Assembly (NCBI GenBank): GCA_964393615.1
Contig: CAYMUR010000003.1
Location: 1-64,000 of the forward strand
DNA length: 64,000 nucleotides
From: CAYMUR01 sp964393615
Lineage (GTDB): Bacteria; Planctomycetota; Planctomycetia; Pirellulales; Pirellulaceae
Direction: 5' to 3'
Every line of letters begins with the position of its first letter. The first letter of the stretch is position 1. Both the position numbers and the translations under genes were made by a program. The notes under the pieces are model-generated. The model saw only the letters and a program-made list of their open reading frames with translations, searched no databases and was not told where the DNA came from. Positions 27,416 through 36,454 of the stretch are shown here, in pieces.

Positions 27416-27921
27416 CCCCGCTTGTCAGCAGAAAATCTTGCATGCTGAGGACCGTGGCAGCGTAAAATATTTTCAATCGTCTCATCGGCTGACCGTTCTC
27501 CGCTCCGACGTCCAACGGGGAGGGATACGTCTGTCAGCAGCTGTCCCCCGGGATTCCAACGCAGAAGATTGGTATCCCATCGGTGTCTACCAGGGATCAT
27601 CCCTCACGTGGTTGGAGCGTCAAAAGCATCGGCGATTTGAGGAACTCGAGAGTCTGTGGAAAAAAATTCACAAATTCCACACGGGGATGGGCGCTGGTAC
27701 ATGACGCTGACAATGGACGTCCTGAACGGAATGATCAAAATGCCAGTTAATTACTGGCATTAAGGCAAGTTGTGGATTCCAGACATTTGATTTGACTGTT
27801 GACGGTTTAAAACCCAAGATACTTTGGTGCTTTGTTGGCAAGGATGGCACGTTTTGAACGAATAACAGGTGTTACGTTAAATCAAAACAAGTGATCCAGT
27901 TCCCATTTTTGGGGTTATATC
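27416..27921. other. 506-base intergenic region
   Basis: No gene recognised. The region before 27921 should hold the promoter of the NfeD-flotillin pair, but no clear -35/-10 pair was found. Confidence 0.5.
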
Positions 27922-28554
27922 ATGGAGTATGTTTATCTGATTTGTGCTGGTTTTGGGGGTACATTGCTGGTCCTCCAATTCGTTTTGGCAGTGTTTGGAT
28001 TGGGCGCCGAGGCGGCCGACTTCGATGTGGACGTGGATGTATCGGATGACGTTGATTTCGACGCAGATGTTGGCCTGGCGGCCCACGGATCGACTTGGAT
28101 TTTTGCCGTGATTTCGTTCAAGACGATCGTAGCTTCGCTTGCCTTTTTCGGTTTGGCCGGGATGGCGGCCAATGCAGCTGGCTGGACCAACATGGCCTCT
28201 ATCGGAATGGCAATTATTTCCGGTTTCCTTGCCCTGTTAGTAGTCCATTGGCTGGTGCAAGGATTCCGCAAACTGAATCATGACGGTTCGTTACGGATAG
28301 AGCGCGCGTTGGGAAAACGGGGTACCGTATATCTTTCCATTCCACCATCCAACGAAGGTGAAGGTAAGATCCAATTACGTATGCAAAACCGTATTGTGGA
28401 ATTGCAGGCGGTGACCAACCAAACCGAAAAATTGAAGACCGGGTCCAAGATCGTGGTCATCGATATTTTAACACCCACCACCGTTGAAGTAGAAAGGATC
28501 CACGAGTCAAACACGGTCGGTGATCCGCACCAGCACAATAAAAGTAATGCATAA
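27922..28554 (+). CDS. NfeD-like membrane protein with OB-fold C-terminus
   Basis: 210 residues. First membrane segment at about 4-27 (VYLICAGFGGTLLVLQFVLAVFGLG), an acidic loop with repeated Asp (DFDVDVDVSDDVDFDADV), then two more helices near 58-110, then an OB-like beta domain at about 125-200 (LGKRGTVYLSIPPSNEGEGKIQLRMQNRIVELQAVT, SKIVVIDILTPTTVEVERI). This is the YuaF/NfeD1b layout, and the next gene, 39 bases on, encodes a flotillin, the usual partner. By family, the pair organises membrane microdomains. The acidic loop is longer than is usual. Confidence 0.82.
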   Translation: MEYVYLICAGFGGTLLVLQFVLAVFGLGAEAADFDVDVDVSDDVDFDADVGLAAHGSTWIFAVISFKTIVASLAFFGLAGMAANAAGWTNMASIGMAIISGFLALLVVHWLVQGFRKLNHDGSLRIERALGKRGTVYLSIPPSNEGEGKIQLRMQNRIVELQAVTNQTEKLKTGSKIVVIDILTPTTVEVERIHESNTVGDPHQHNKSNA

Positions 28555-28593
28555 CGGATTTTCTCAATCCAATAACCATTGTGAGGAATTAAT

Positions 28594-30210
28594 ATGCCCA
28601 CCACTTATGCCAATCTGTTTATGTTAATTGCAGCGCCTGCGACAATGCCCATTCTGATCGGCGTGATTTTAATCGCGATGATGGCTATGACAATGCTGTT
28701 TGCACTTATGAAGCAATACAAGCGTTGTCCTAGTAACCGTGTTCTTGTTATCTTTGGAAAAACACGGGGTAAATCACCCTCAAGAACTATTCATGGTGGA
28801 GCCCATTTTGTAATTCCACTGCTTCAGTCCTATGGTTATATCAGCCTGGAACCGGTCCAGATTGAAGTACCTCTGCGTGGTGCACTGTCGATGGAAAATA
28901 TTCGCGTCAATGTACCGAGTGTGTTTACCGTGGCCGTCGGGACTGAACCACAGGTGATGCAAAATGCAGCGATACGGCTCTATGGAATGTCGACGGCTGA
29001 CGTTCGCCAACAAGCGGAGGAAATTATTTTCGGACAGTTACGGCAAGTCATTGCCTCGATGCAGATTGAGGATATTAACCGGGATCGCGATACATTCCTG
29101 CAACATATCCAAACGTCGCTCGAACCCGAATTGAATAAAGTGGGCCTGTTGCTAATTAATGTCAATATTACGGACATCACCGACGAGTCGGGATACATTG
29201 ATGCGATTGGTCAGAAAGCGGCATCGGAAGCAATTCAAAAAGCGCGTGGTGATGTGGCTGATAATGAAAAAATGGGTGAAACGCGTGTGGCAACTGCTGA
29301 ACGCGACAAGTCAATTCAGGTAGCCAATGCCCGTAAGGAACAGACGGTTGGTACGCGCGAGGCGGAACGAGATAAATCGATTCGTGTCGCCGAGTTGGAA
29401 AAAGAACAGACAATTGGGGAACGCGGTGCGGAATTTGAACGTGAAGCCCAAGTCAAAGACTCGGAACGATCGATGCGTGTTTCCGTGGCCGATGCCGAAG
29501 CAACTGCTATTGAGGGAGAAAACCTGTCGCAGGCGAAAGTCGCTCATTCCCAGGCCGAACTGGCAGTGAACCGTGCCCAAGCGTATGAATTGGGTGAAAG
29601 CCGTAAGAAAGAGGCAGAGGCGGCCGTGCTGGAAGTTCAGAACCGGGCCTTGGCGAAAGCTGCGATGGCAGATGCAGAACGGGTGGAAGCCGAAAAACGG
29701 GCGGAACTAGAAGCCCCGGCCAAAGCTGAAAAAGCACAGATTATTGTCGAAGCCCAAGCCGAAGCAGAGCGAAAACGGATCGACGCCCAGGCCGAAGCAG
29801 ATGCCATTTTTGCCAAATTGGATGCCGAAGCTCGAGGGCAATTTGAAATCTTGGCCAAAAAAGGAGACGGGTTACAGCGGATTATTGATTCCTGTGGCGG
29901 ATCCAAGGAAGCGTTCCAGATTCTTATGCTGGAACACCTTGACTACCTGGCGGATACGTCTGCCAAAGCGATCTCCAATATCAAGTTCGATAAGGTGGTC
30001 GTCTGGGAAAATGGAGGTAAAAATGGCCGCACCAATACGGCCGATTTTTTAACGGGCTTGGCCAAGACGTTACCGCCCATGATGGAAGTCATGCGTGACA
30101 TTGGTGGGGTGGATTTGCCTGAATCGTTGATCGACCTGAACAACGAAATGAAGTCAGGCACAGTTTCCAAGGCCTCCACGGAGTCGACCAAGCCGGCTGC
30201 TGGTGAATAA
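28594..30210 (+). CDS. Flotillin-like membrane protein (SPFH family)
   Basis: 538 residues. N-terminal hydrophobic segment at about 5-37 (MLIAAPATMPILIGVILIAMMAMTMLFALM), then the SPFH domain (about 45-215): PSNRVLVIFGKTRGK, HGGAHFVIPLLQSYGYISLEP, VNVPSVFTVAVGTEP, LLINVNITDITDESGYIDAIGQKAASE. After that a long Ala/Glu/Arg-rich coiled coil (about 215-410) with repeated ERDKS and REAERDKS motifs, and a C-terminal tail containing a long-chain helix with Gly-Asp-Gly. The ribosome site GAGGAA is about 7 bases before the ATG. It forms ring-like oligomers at the membrane. Cotranscribed with the NfeD-like gene. Confidence 0.92.
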   Translation: MPTTYANLFMLIAAPATMPILIGVILIAMMAMTMLFALMKQYKRCPSNRVLVIFGKTRGKSPSRTIHGGAHFVIPLLQSYGYISLEPVQIEVPLRGALSMENIRVNVPSVFTVAVGTEPQVMQNAAIRLYGMSTADVRQQAEEIIFGQLRQVIASMQIEDINRDRDTFLQHIQTSLEPELNKVGLLLINVNITDITDESGYIDAIGQKAASEAIQKARGDVADNEKMGETRVATAERDKSIQVANARKEQTVGTREAERDKSIRVAELEKEQTIGERGAEFEREAQVKDSERSMRVSVADAEATAIEGENLSQAKVAHSQAELAVNRAQAYELGESRKKEAEAAVLEVQNRALAKAAMADAERVEAEKRAELEAPAKAEKAQIIVEAQAEAERKRIDAQAEADAIFAKLDAEARGQFEILAKKGDGLQRIIDSCGGSKEAFQILMLEHLDYLADTSAKAISNIKFDKVVVWENGGKNGRTNTADFLTGLAKTLPPMMEVMRDIGGVDLPESLIDLNNEMKSGTVSKASTESTKPAAGE

Positions 30211-30391
30211 TGATCACCCTCAGCTTGTGCCTGCGCCACGAGATTGTACGCGGTGAGCGCGAACGCCAGGAGGTCAATGGGCGCGCAGGGACAAGGATAG
30301 ATGATTCATTCACGAGGCGAGGGTGGAGCGATGAATGGTACGGTCAATCGTTTCGTGGAAGAGGCTGCCTGTGGCAGGTAAGCAGTTGATT

Positions 30392-30958
30392 TTATCCCGT
30401 GACGAGAAAACGTACCATGCTCGCGAGCGCGGTGAATAGAGCGACGCCCAACCCCACGACTCCGTAAAATTTTCCCCGATGTATTACCGGGTGACTCAAG
30501 CCGATGATTGCCAGGAGGATGGCCAACGTGGCCAGTCCGAATGAAGTGCTGCGGTAAAGGATGTTTGACCGATACACTATTTCGGTGCCGAAGAGAGCGG
30601 TGCTGACTAGCGACGAGATCATGGCTGACAGGCAAGTCAGGTTCAAGCGACGGTTTTTGCCATTTGCCTGGACTGTCAGAGAGCCTGTCAGCCGGACATG
30701 GATGAATCCTAATATCCAGAGGCCGAAGAACAAACTGACAGCGGCCAGGACGATGATTGCACCGCGTCGGTCATGTTGCCAAATACCAAAGGTATGGACC
30801 GCAGACCACGCGATAATTGCTGTGATCACCCCCGCCAGAATCTGCTGATTGGTTGACAAAGATCGCATCACGCTTTTGTTACGCTTGAGGAAGTGGGGCA
30901 CGCGGCTGTGACCCACCTTGATTTCAGTCTGAAACGATTCGGAGTTCAGAGAATTCAT
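30392..30958 (-). CDS. Small multi-span membrane protein, unknown function
   Basis: Up to 188 residues from the ATG at 30958. Hydrophobic segments at about 40-60, 70-90, 108-130, 140-160 and 165-186 (IIAWSAVHTFGIWQ, GAIIVLAAVSLFFGLWILGF, TCLSAMISSLVSTALF, SFGLATLAILLAIIGLS, VVGLGVALFTALASMVRFL) suggest four or five transmembrane helices. No family was recognised. The N-terminus overlaps the upstream 90-residue gene by about 35 bases; a start at 30868 (ATG, MRSLSTNQQ) would remove the overlap but has no strong ribosome site, so the start is uncertain. The overlap suggests cotranscription with that small gene. Confidence 0.55.
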   Translation of the reverse strand: MNSLNSESFQTEIKVGHSRVPHFLKRNKSVMRSLSTNQQILAGVITAIIAWSAVHTFGIWQHDRRGAIIVLAAVSLFFGLWILGFIHVRLTGSLTVQANGKNRRLNLTCLSAMISSLVSTALFGTEIVYRSNILYRSTSFGLATLAILLAIIGLSHPVIHRGKFYGVVGLGVALFTALASMVRFLVTG

Positions 30959-31196
30959 CAAGGGTTACCGTGCTCAACTCTCCATCGTCAAGCTGGAGTA
31001 CGATCGAGTCACTGAATACTTTGTCGTCGGAGTTACGTCGGAAATGTAATCCGTGTCGCCGTCGTTCCTTGCGCACGACCGTACCTTGGATCGTCGTGTA
31101 CCAGCGATTGTAACCCACCTTGACTTCATGCCTCAGCTCGACCCGATCACCGGTTTGAAGTTTCTCGAACACGAGTAAAATTGCGGAGGAGGACAT
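30924..31196 (-). CDS. Small conserved-looking protein, beta-rich, unknown
   Basis: 90 residues. Composition and pattern suggest a small beta barrel: LQTGDRVELRHEVKVGYNRWY, TTIQGTVVRKERRRHGLHFRRN, FSDSIVLQLDDGELSTVTLDEFSELRIV. The alternation of hydrophobic and charged residues and the Val-Glu-Leu-Arg start look like SH3-like or KOW-type folds. Start ATG at 31196; ribosome site weak. Cotranscribed with the membrane protein downstream. No function can be assigned. Confidence 0.55.
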   Translation of the reverse strand: MSSSAILLVFEKLQTGDRVELRHEVKVGYNRWYTTIQGTVVRKERRRHGLHFRRNSDDKVFSDSIVLQLDDGELSTVTLDEFSELRIVSD

Positions 31197-31246
31197 GATC
31201 AGGCATGATGAAGGTAGCAGAAAACAATGGGATACGACCAGCCGGG

Positions 31247-32251
31247 TTATACTTCTTTGGAATCAATCCAGGTCATCAGACGGCGCAATTGGCGCCCGGT
31301 TTCCTCGAGCGGATGTTCCTGCTGACGACGTCGTGTTGCCTGGAAAGATGCGGCGCCGGCTCGATTCTCCAGGATCCAGTCGCGAGCGAACTGCCCCGAT
31401 TGGACTTCATGCAGAATACGTTTCATCTCGGCACGGGTTTCTTCGGTGACGATCCGTGGACCTCGGGTGTAGTCACCATATTCAGCCGTATTGGACACGC
31501 TGTATCGCATGTAACTCAAACCACCTTGGTAGAACAAGTCCACAATCAGCTTGAGCTCATGCAGGCATTCGAAAAAAGCCATTTCAGGCTGATAACCTGC
31601 TTCGACTAACGTGTCATAAGCCGCTCTGACCAACTCGCTGACACCCCCACAGAGAACCACTTGTTCGCCAAACAGATCTGTTTCGGTTTCTTCGGCAAAT
31701 GTCGTTTGAATCACGCCACCACGGGTTCCACCAATGCCTTTCGCATAGGCCAATCCGAGTGCCAATTCTTCTTCACCCGCCTCTTCGCTCAAGGCGATCA
31801 GGCAAGGCACACCGCCGCCTTGTTCAAATTCGCTACGCACTAGATGCCCAGGTCCCTTGGGTGCGACCAGTACACAATGGGATCCCTTTGGTGGGGTGAC
31901 CTGGTTGAAATGGACATTAAAACCGTGGGAACACATCAGTAGATCGCCAGGGGATAAATTTGGCTTAATCAGGTCGCGATAGATATCACCTTGTACTTCG
32001 TCAGGCAACAAGATATTGATCAAATCACCTTGTTGGGTGGCTTCATCGATGGGTACTGGGTCAAATCCATGGCTAACGGCCAGATCGTAGTTGGCACTAC
32101 CAGGTCGTTGGGCGACAATCACATTACATCCACTGTCGCGCAGGTTTTGGGCCTGGGCATGTCCCTGGGAACCGTATCCCAAAATAGCAATGGTTTTATC
32201 CTTGAGCCGGGCCAGGTCGGCATCGTTGTCGTAGTACATTGTTGCGGTCAT
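31247..32251 (-). CDS. ilvC: Ketol-acid reductoisomerase (class I)
   Basis: 334 residues, the length of class I (short) KARI. The nucleotide-binding loop GYGSQGHAQAQNLRDSG at residues 25-41 and the following RPGSANYDLA segment fit NADP(H) binding. The C-terminal knotted domain carries the metal site motifs ETETDLFGEQVVLCGG and FECLHELKLIVDLFYQGG, with the Asp and Glu residues that bind Mg. The reaction joins a methyl or ethyl shift with reduction in valine, leucine and isoleucine synthesis, using the product of acetolactate synthase. The small subunit of that enzyme is encoded just upstream, 242 bases away. AAGGAA lies about 11 bases before the ATG. The catalytic large subunit is not in the window. 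Confidence 0.95.
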   Translation of the reverse strand: MTATMYYDNDADLARLKDKTIAILGYGSQGHAQAQNLRDSGCNVIVAQRPGSANYDLAVSHGFDPVPIDEATQQGDLINILLPDEVQGDIYRDLIKPNLSPGDLLMCSHGFNVHFNQVTPPKGSHCVLVAPKGPGHLVRSEFEQGGGVPCLIALSEEAGEEELALGLAYAKGIGGTRGGVIQTTFAEETETDLFGEQVVLCGGVSELVRAAYDTLVEAGYQPEMAFFECLHELKLIVDLFYQGGLSYMRYSVSNTAEYGDYTRGPRIVTEETRAEMKRILHEVQSGQFARDWILENRAGAASFQATRRRQQEHPLEETGRQLRRLMTWIDSKEV

Positions 32252-32493
32252 GTTATCGTTGTTCCTTGTTGGTTGTTTTGTTTCTTGTTGTGAAGAGGGA
32301 CGTTACGATGATAAGTCGCCATTTGGCATAAAATATAAAATAAGGCCGTGCTGTCCATGGATTGTCAATGGTTTTACCAACTGACTACAGGGTCTGAACT
32401 GTTGGACTCGTCTTGCTTTTGAAATTCAATTTTAACCTAGTTGTTTCTGAGATAGGCGGGTGATTCGTCGGTGCTCTGTGACGAGTCAGCTTG

Positions 32494-33051
32494 TCATTTG
32501 GAATCTGCATCGACGAGATTTCGGGCCGTTGCGTCATGCTGTGGATCAGCGTTGGACACGCTTGACGGAAGGGTCCCACTACGGACCATGGCGATCCGCC
32601 CCGTGCGGACAAGTTCCACAATTCCGTAAGGTCGGACAAGTTCGATAAAAGCCTCGATTTTGTGTTCCTGGCCGGCGATTTCAATCATGATTTCCTCGGC
32701 ACCGACATCCACGACTCGAGCACGGAAGATATCGACCAGTTCACGTATTTCACTACGTTTCCCCCCTGGCCCTGCCTTGACTTTTACAAGCATCAAGTCA
32801 CGCTCAACATGCTCTTGAGCGCTGACGTCAACCACTTTGACGACCGTTACAATCTTTTCCAATTGCTTGCGAACCTGTTCTAGCACGCGATCATCGCCGA
32901 CGACGACAAACGTCATGCGAGACAGATCCGGGTTTTCCGTTTCTCCGACTGCTAGTGAATCGATATTGTAGCCGCGCGATGCCAGCATACCCGAGATGTG
33001 AGATAACACACCGGGGACATTTTGGACCACTGCTGAGACGACGTGACGCAT
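32494..33051 (-). CDS. ilvN: Acetolactate synthase small (regulatory) subunit
   Basis: 185 residues from the ATG at 33051; the frame opens 12 bases earlier at a TTG. N-terminal ACT domain (about 2-75): RHVVSAVVQNVPGVLSHISG, RGYNIDSLAVGETENPDLSRMTFVVVGDD. Then a second part with a linker (QEHVERDLMLVKVKAGPGGKRSEIRELVDIFRARVVDVG) and the IlvN_C domain to about 165 (IMIEIAGQEHKIEAFIELVRPYGIVELVRTGRIAM). It regulates acetolactate synthase, giving feedback by valine and others. The last 20 residues are a Ser/Asp-rich tail. Expression with ilvC is likely, as both lie on the same strand, though a 242-base gap separates them. Confidence 0.95.
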   Translation of the reverse strand: MRHVVSAVVQNVPGVLSHISGMLASRGYNIDSLAVGETENPDLSRMTFVVVGDDRVLEQVRKQLEKIVTVVKVVDVSAQEHVERDLMLVKVKAGPGGKRSEIRELVDIFRARVVDVGAEEIMIEIAGQEHKIEAFIELVRPYGIVELVRTGRIAMVRSGTLPSSVSNADPQHDATARNLVDADSK

Positions 33052-33346
33052 ACAAAATTCCAAATATAAGTGAAAATCACATCATAACTTTCGTCAGGCA
33101 GGGCAACAAGTGTGCTGCAAGTCAGGTCAAAATTGAAAACATCTTACCCGACGGGAATCCCAAAAACAGCGATGAGGCGTTATTTCCTGTGGGCGGTGAT
33201 AAATGATGATAAACTGCCATACCCAGCAGCCTTCTTCGGGCAGGCGTAAAGAATACGGGCTGCGGGACCCAGGACAAATGGGGCACTCGAACAAACGTAC
33301 TTGAATATCGGACGAAAGTCTGACAGCCTGTCACGAAATAGTCGAT

Positions 33347-34270
33347 TTAGGCGGCCCGTGTTGCCGGTTCGGGCATCATTCCGTCAGCAACGGGTTGAGA
33401 ATAGCCGTCGCAGAGGTGCATCATCAATTCCAGGATCAACAAGTCGGCTCGGTTCATGACGTGGCGGGCGCTGCGGTTACCCAAGCTTAACACGGCGTTT
33501 TCAAGAACTTGTAAATGGATTCGAAGGGTTTGTTGTGCTGTGACCCCAGAGGTGGCCAATGTATTGGCCAGTGTTCTCAATTCACCATTCAGGCTTCCCG
33601 ACCCCATGACGACATAAGCGCGTAATAGATCCTGGTAGCATTTGGCGAACGGGACTAAATTTGGAGTGAGGGTTACTGCGGAATAGTGTTTGGATGCACT
33701 CTTCTCATCGCCACGGCGAATCTGTTCTAGCCCCTGAATGAGGCCTCGTTGCTGTGCCAATAAGTGATTGGCTTCATCATGTTCAGTTTGTAAGCGATGT
33801 TGTTGCTGATTCAGTAGACGCAAATTTTCAGCCAACAATTGTCTACGTTCCATGCCGCGAGCCACGTACCACAATAGTTCCCGTACGGTGGCTTGAGCCA
33901 GACACACGTAGCCATCTGCCCCTGCTTCATAACAAAGAATGTTCATTTCGTGTACGGGCAATTTACCCAGGACGACTGTCGGATAGACTTCTCCTTCTGT
34001 CGCCCGGATTGCTTCCAAGAAATCAACCGCATCGAGTTGGTCCGGTTCGTGGCTGATCAAGACGGCATCAAAGGCTGTATCTCTTAGGCGCGCAAGCCCC
34101 GCGCTTGTTCCGAAAGCGTCTTCGACCGTGACCTGTGAAATACTGTCGGCTGCCAAGGCCGAGGCGAGCCATCCTCCTCGACGATTTGGTCCGGAGACAA
34201 AAAGCAGGCGCATTCGCGCAGGCAGGCATCCCCAGCGAGCTGCCGAATGTTGCGAAAAGTCCGTGGACAT
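33347..34270 (-). CDS. Degenerate receiver-domain protein with helical output
   Basis: 307 residues. From about residue 20 the sequence follows a receiver fold (MRLLFVSGPNRRGGWLASAL, FDAVLISHEPDQLDAVDFLEAIRA, PTVVLGKLPVHEMNILCYEAGADGYV), but the usual acid pair at the start is absent, the phospho-Asp position is Ser (VLIS), and the conserved Lys is replaced by Leu (VCLAQA), so phosphorylation of the standard kind is impossible. After about residue 140 a helical region with a Gln/His-rich coiled stretch (LLNQQQHRLQTEHDEANHLLAQQRG) and a C-terminal helical domain follow. A pseudo-receiver or scaffold function is inferred. The start could also be at 34213. A single gene, divergent from the aminotransferase gene. 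Confidence 0.7.
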   Translation of the reverse strand: MSTDFSQHSAARWGCLPARMRLLFVSGPNRRGGWLASALAADSISQVTVEDAFGTSAGLARLRDTAFDAVLISHEPDQLDAVDFLEAIRATEGEVYPTVVLGKLPVHEMNILCYEAGADGYVCLAQATVRELLWYVARGMERRQLLAENLRLLNQQQHRLQTEHDEANHLLAQQRGLIQGLEQIRRGDEKSASKHYSAVTLTPNLVPFAKCYQDLLRAYVVMGSGSLNGELRTLANTLATSGVTAQQTLRIHLQVLENAVLSLGNRSARHVMNRADLLILELMMHLCDGYSQPVADGMMPEPATRAA

Positions 34271-34621
34271 AGATTTTAAAATTTTTGTGCCAAATGTTAA
34301 ATAATTTTGTATCTAATATTGATGTGGCGGCGAACCGTAATCGAACAGGACGGCGAGCGTCAAGACCGTGGTGAGCTTCGCGTTGTCGAGATAAGTGTTG
34401 TTTCAAGATGGGGCAGGCTGCGCAGCTTCGCAGGTTGCCAATTTTCCAACCGCACCTAGGACTGCTAGCATGCCTGGTACGATCTTGACCTGTTTTACAC
34501 AGTTTTCATAATCTCGTTGCCTTGTATGTTTCGCGCCACAAGATTTGGTGAGCTTCACGTTCCTTCAAAATGCCAACTGGTTGGCAATGGTTCCAATTTT
34601 CCCCCGCCGGAGTGAATCCTG
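34271..34621. other. 351-base divergent intergenic region
   Basis: No gene recognised. AT-rich near 34280-34320 (the promoter side of the receiver gene). Confidence 0.5.
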
Positions 34622-35788
34622 ATGAGTACGGAGTTAGTGCCGAATGCTTCGCTAGACACGGGTTTACCTGTGCCCTTACTTGATATATCCCGATCGAATT
34701 CTGTATTACGAGATGAGATTTTAAGTGCCATTGCAAAGGTCATCGACTCAGGACAATTCGTCCTGGGACCAGAATGTACGGCCTTCGAAAAAACAGTCGC
34801 CAGGGTATGCCAGACAAAATATGCGATTGGCTGCGCATCGGGTAGTGACGCATTATTATTGGCGTTGATGGTCTTGGACGTTGGGCCCGGTGACGAAGTG
34901 ATTGTGCCAAGTTTCACGTTTTTTGCCACGGCCAGTGCCATTTGGAGACTTGGGGCGAAACCTGTGTTTGTCGATATTGAGCCCGTCACTTTCAATATTG
35001 ATTCGAATGCTATTGAGGCGGCGATTACGCCAGCTACCAAGGCTGTTATACCAGTACATTTGTTTGGTTTGTGTGCCGAGATGACTTCTATTCGGGAGAT
35101 CGCCAGTCGGCATGGTATTCAGGTGATTGAAGACGCGGCCCAAGCCATAGGGGCTAAGTGTCATGGGGAAATGGCGGGTAACCTTGGCCAGCTTGGTTGT
35201 TTCAGCTTTTATCCCACTAAAAATTTGGGTGGGTTTGGCGACGGAGGTATGCTGACTACTTCCGACGAAACATTGAATGAACGATTACGTCTCTTGCGCG
35301 GTCATGGTATGCACCCCCGTTATTTTCATCAGGTGGTAGGGATCAATAGCCGTTTGGATTCAATACAGGCAGCTGTCTTGAATGTTAAGATGAAGCAGCT
35401 TGACAGTTGGGTGTCTGCCCGGCAGTCGAATGCACAGCGATATACTGATTTGTTTCAGGCCGCCGGTTTAAGTCAACAGATTACCTTACCGCAATGTCTG
35501 GAACATGATGAACATGTCTGGAATCAATACACGATTCGAGTCCTGGATGGCCAACGTGACACGTTACGTGCGTATTTAAATGAGCGGCATGTGGGTACCG
35601 AAATTTATTATCCGGTACCACTTCACCAGCAGCATTGTTTTCAATCGCTGGGATATCTTACAGGTAGTTTGCCAGAGACAGAGCGGGCTGCCCGTGAAGT
35701 ATTAAGCTTGCCAATTTATCCTGAAATCACGAAGGAGGAACAGCAGGCCGTTGTGTATCACATTGGCAGATTCTACGAAGTGACATAA
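34622..35788 (+). CDS. DegT/DnrJ/EryC1/StrS-family PLP aminotransferase
   Basis: 388 residues. Lys200 in CFSFYPTKNLGGFGDGG is the Schiff-base lysine; Gly73-Ser74-Asp75 in CASGSDALLLAL binds PLP phosphate; VIEDAAQAIGA (Asp171) is the ring-nitrogen Asp. The fold order is complete: entry of substrate near FTFFATASAIWRLGAKPVFVDIEP and the C-terminal small domain with QYTIRVLDGQRDTLRAYLNERHVGTEIYYPVPLHQQ. Such enzymes transaminate nucleotide-linked keto sugars for surface glycans or sugar antibiotics. No sugar-nucleotide gene is nearby, so the product is open. CCGGAG sits about 10 bases before the ATG. Confidence 0.9.
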   Translation: MSTELVPNASLDTGLPVPLLDISRSNSVLRDEILSAIAKVIDSGQFVLGPECTAFEKTVARVCQTKYAIGCASGSDALLLALMVLDVGPGDEVIVPSFTFFATASAIWRLGAKPVFVDIEPVTFNIDSNAIEAAITPATKAVIPVHLFGLCAEMTSIREIASRHGIQVIEDAAQAIGAKCHGEMAGNLGQLGCFSFYPTKNLGGFGDGGMLTTSDETLNERLRLLRGHGMHPRYFHQVVGINSRLDSIQAAVLNVKMKQLDSWVSARQSNAQRYTDLFQAAGLSQQITLPQCLEHDEHVWNQYTIRVLDGQRDTLRAYLNERHVGTEIYYPVPLHQQHCFQSLGYLTGSLPETERAAREVLSLPIYPEITKEEQQAVVYHIGRFYEVT

Positions 35789-35974
35789 ACTCTTGCGTGA
35801 CCAATGCGGCAGAGTTCCAGCATCCTAGTGACAGGATTGCCGGATATCGTTGCCTGCCGAATAGAGGATCAACAACTGTCGGTAGACATGGGCAGGAAAT
35901 GTTCCGTGAAAACGATCAACGATCGTCGCCTGGGGATCGGATTTCGCAGATGCTTGGTGGATTCGTCGCGTGTA

Positions 35975-36247
35975 TCAGTCGTCGATTTCCAGAACTTTAC
36001 GTTTGCTCGGACGGCAGACGACAATCATTCCTAATGCCATACCAAGAAATACCAGTGCGTAGTAAAGTTTAGAGTTACTACTGTCTGTACTGCCGGATTC
36101 GTCGTTTTGGCCCAAGGCGATGACCGCCAAACTAGCCCATACCAGCGAACTTGTTAGCAATAGCACGATTTTGCGTCGAAATGTTCTCAACATCAGCATC
36201 CCATTCGGTGCGGGTGTTCCCATGACAATCGTCCTGTCCCCACTCAT
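35975..36247 (-). CDS. Small two-helix membrane protein, unknown
   Basis: 90 residues. Two hydrophobic stretches: VLLLTSSLVWASLAVIALG at about 28-46, and ALVFLGMALGMIVVCRP at about 64-80, with a Ser/Asp-rich loop between them (QNDESGSTDSSNSK) and a basic end (PSKRKVLEIDD). Start ATG at 36247, alternative at 36223. No family recognised; small two-helix proteins of this kind are common and often unassigned. Confidence 0.5.
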   Translation of the reverse strand: MSGDRTIVMGTPAPNGMLMLRTFRRKIVLLLTSSLVWASLAVIALGQNDESGSTDSSNSKLYYALVFLGMALGMIVVCRPSKRKVLEIDD

Positions 36248-36392
36248 TGTTGTGGAACAGGGTCCACGGGAATGAAAATTATTATTGGTGCGGCGCGACC
36301 AGTGCCATCTTGTTTTTTACGTCACATTTCAAACTAAATGTTGGTTGAGTGTCTCGCAATCTAACGACCCTTGCCTGTCGGGTTCGGGCCGA

Positions 36393-36436
36393 CCCTCTAC
36401 ATTGTAGTCGGCACCCCTCTGCATTGTAGCCAGCAC
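36393..36436. repeat. 22-bp imperfect tandem repeat downstream of hisS
   Basis: Two units, 36393-36414 and 36415-36436, share 19 of 22 bases (CCCTCTRCATTGTAGYCRGCAC). Directly before them is a short hairpin, GTCGG-GTTCGGG-CCGAC, at 36377-36393. They lie 20-60 bases past the hisS stop on its downstream side. No T-run follows, so a standard terminator is not shown. Confidence 0.85.
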
Positions 36437-36454
36437 GATGTATCTTTTATCAGA

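Noticed and set aside
32332..32368. Promoter for ilvC: a perfect TTGACA on the minus strand (32363-32368)
   Set aside because: The nearest AT-rich -10 candidates are spaced 19-25 bases away, outside the usual 16-18, so no pair can be defended.
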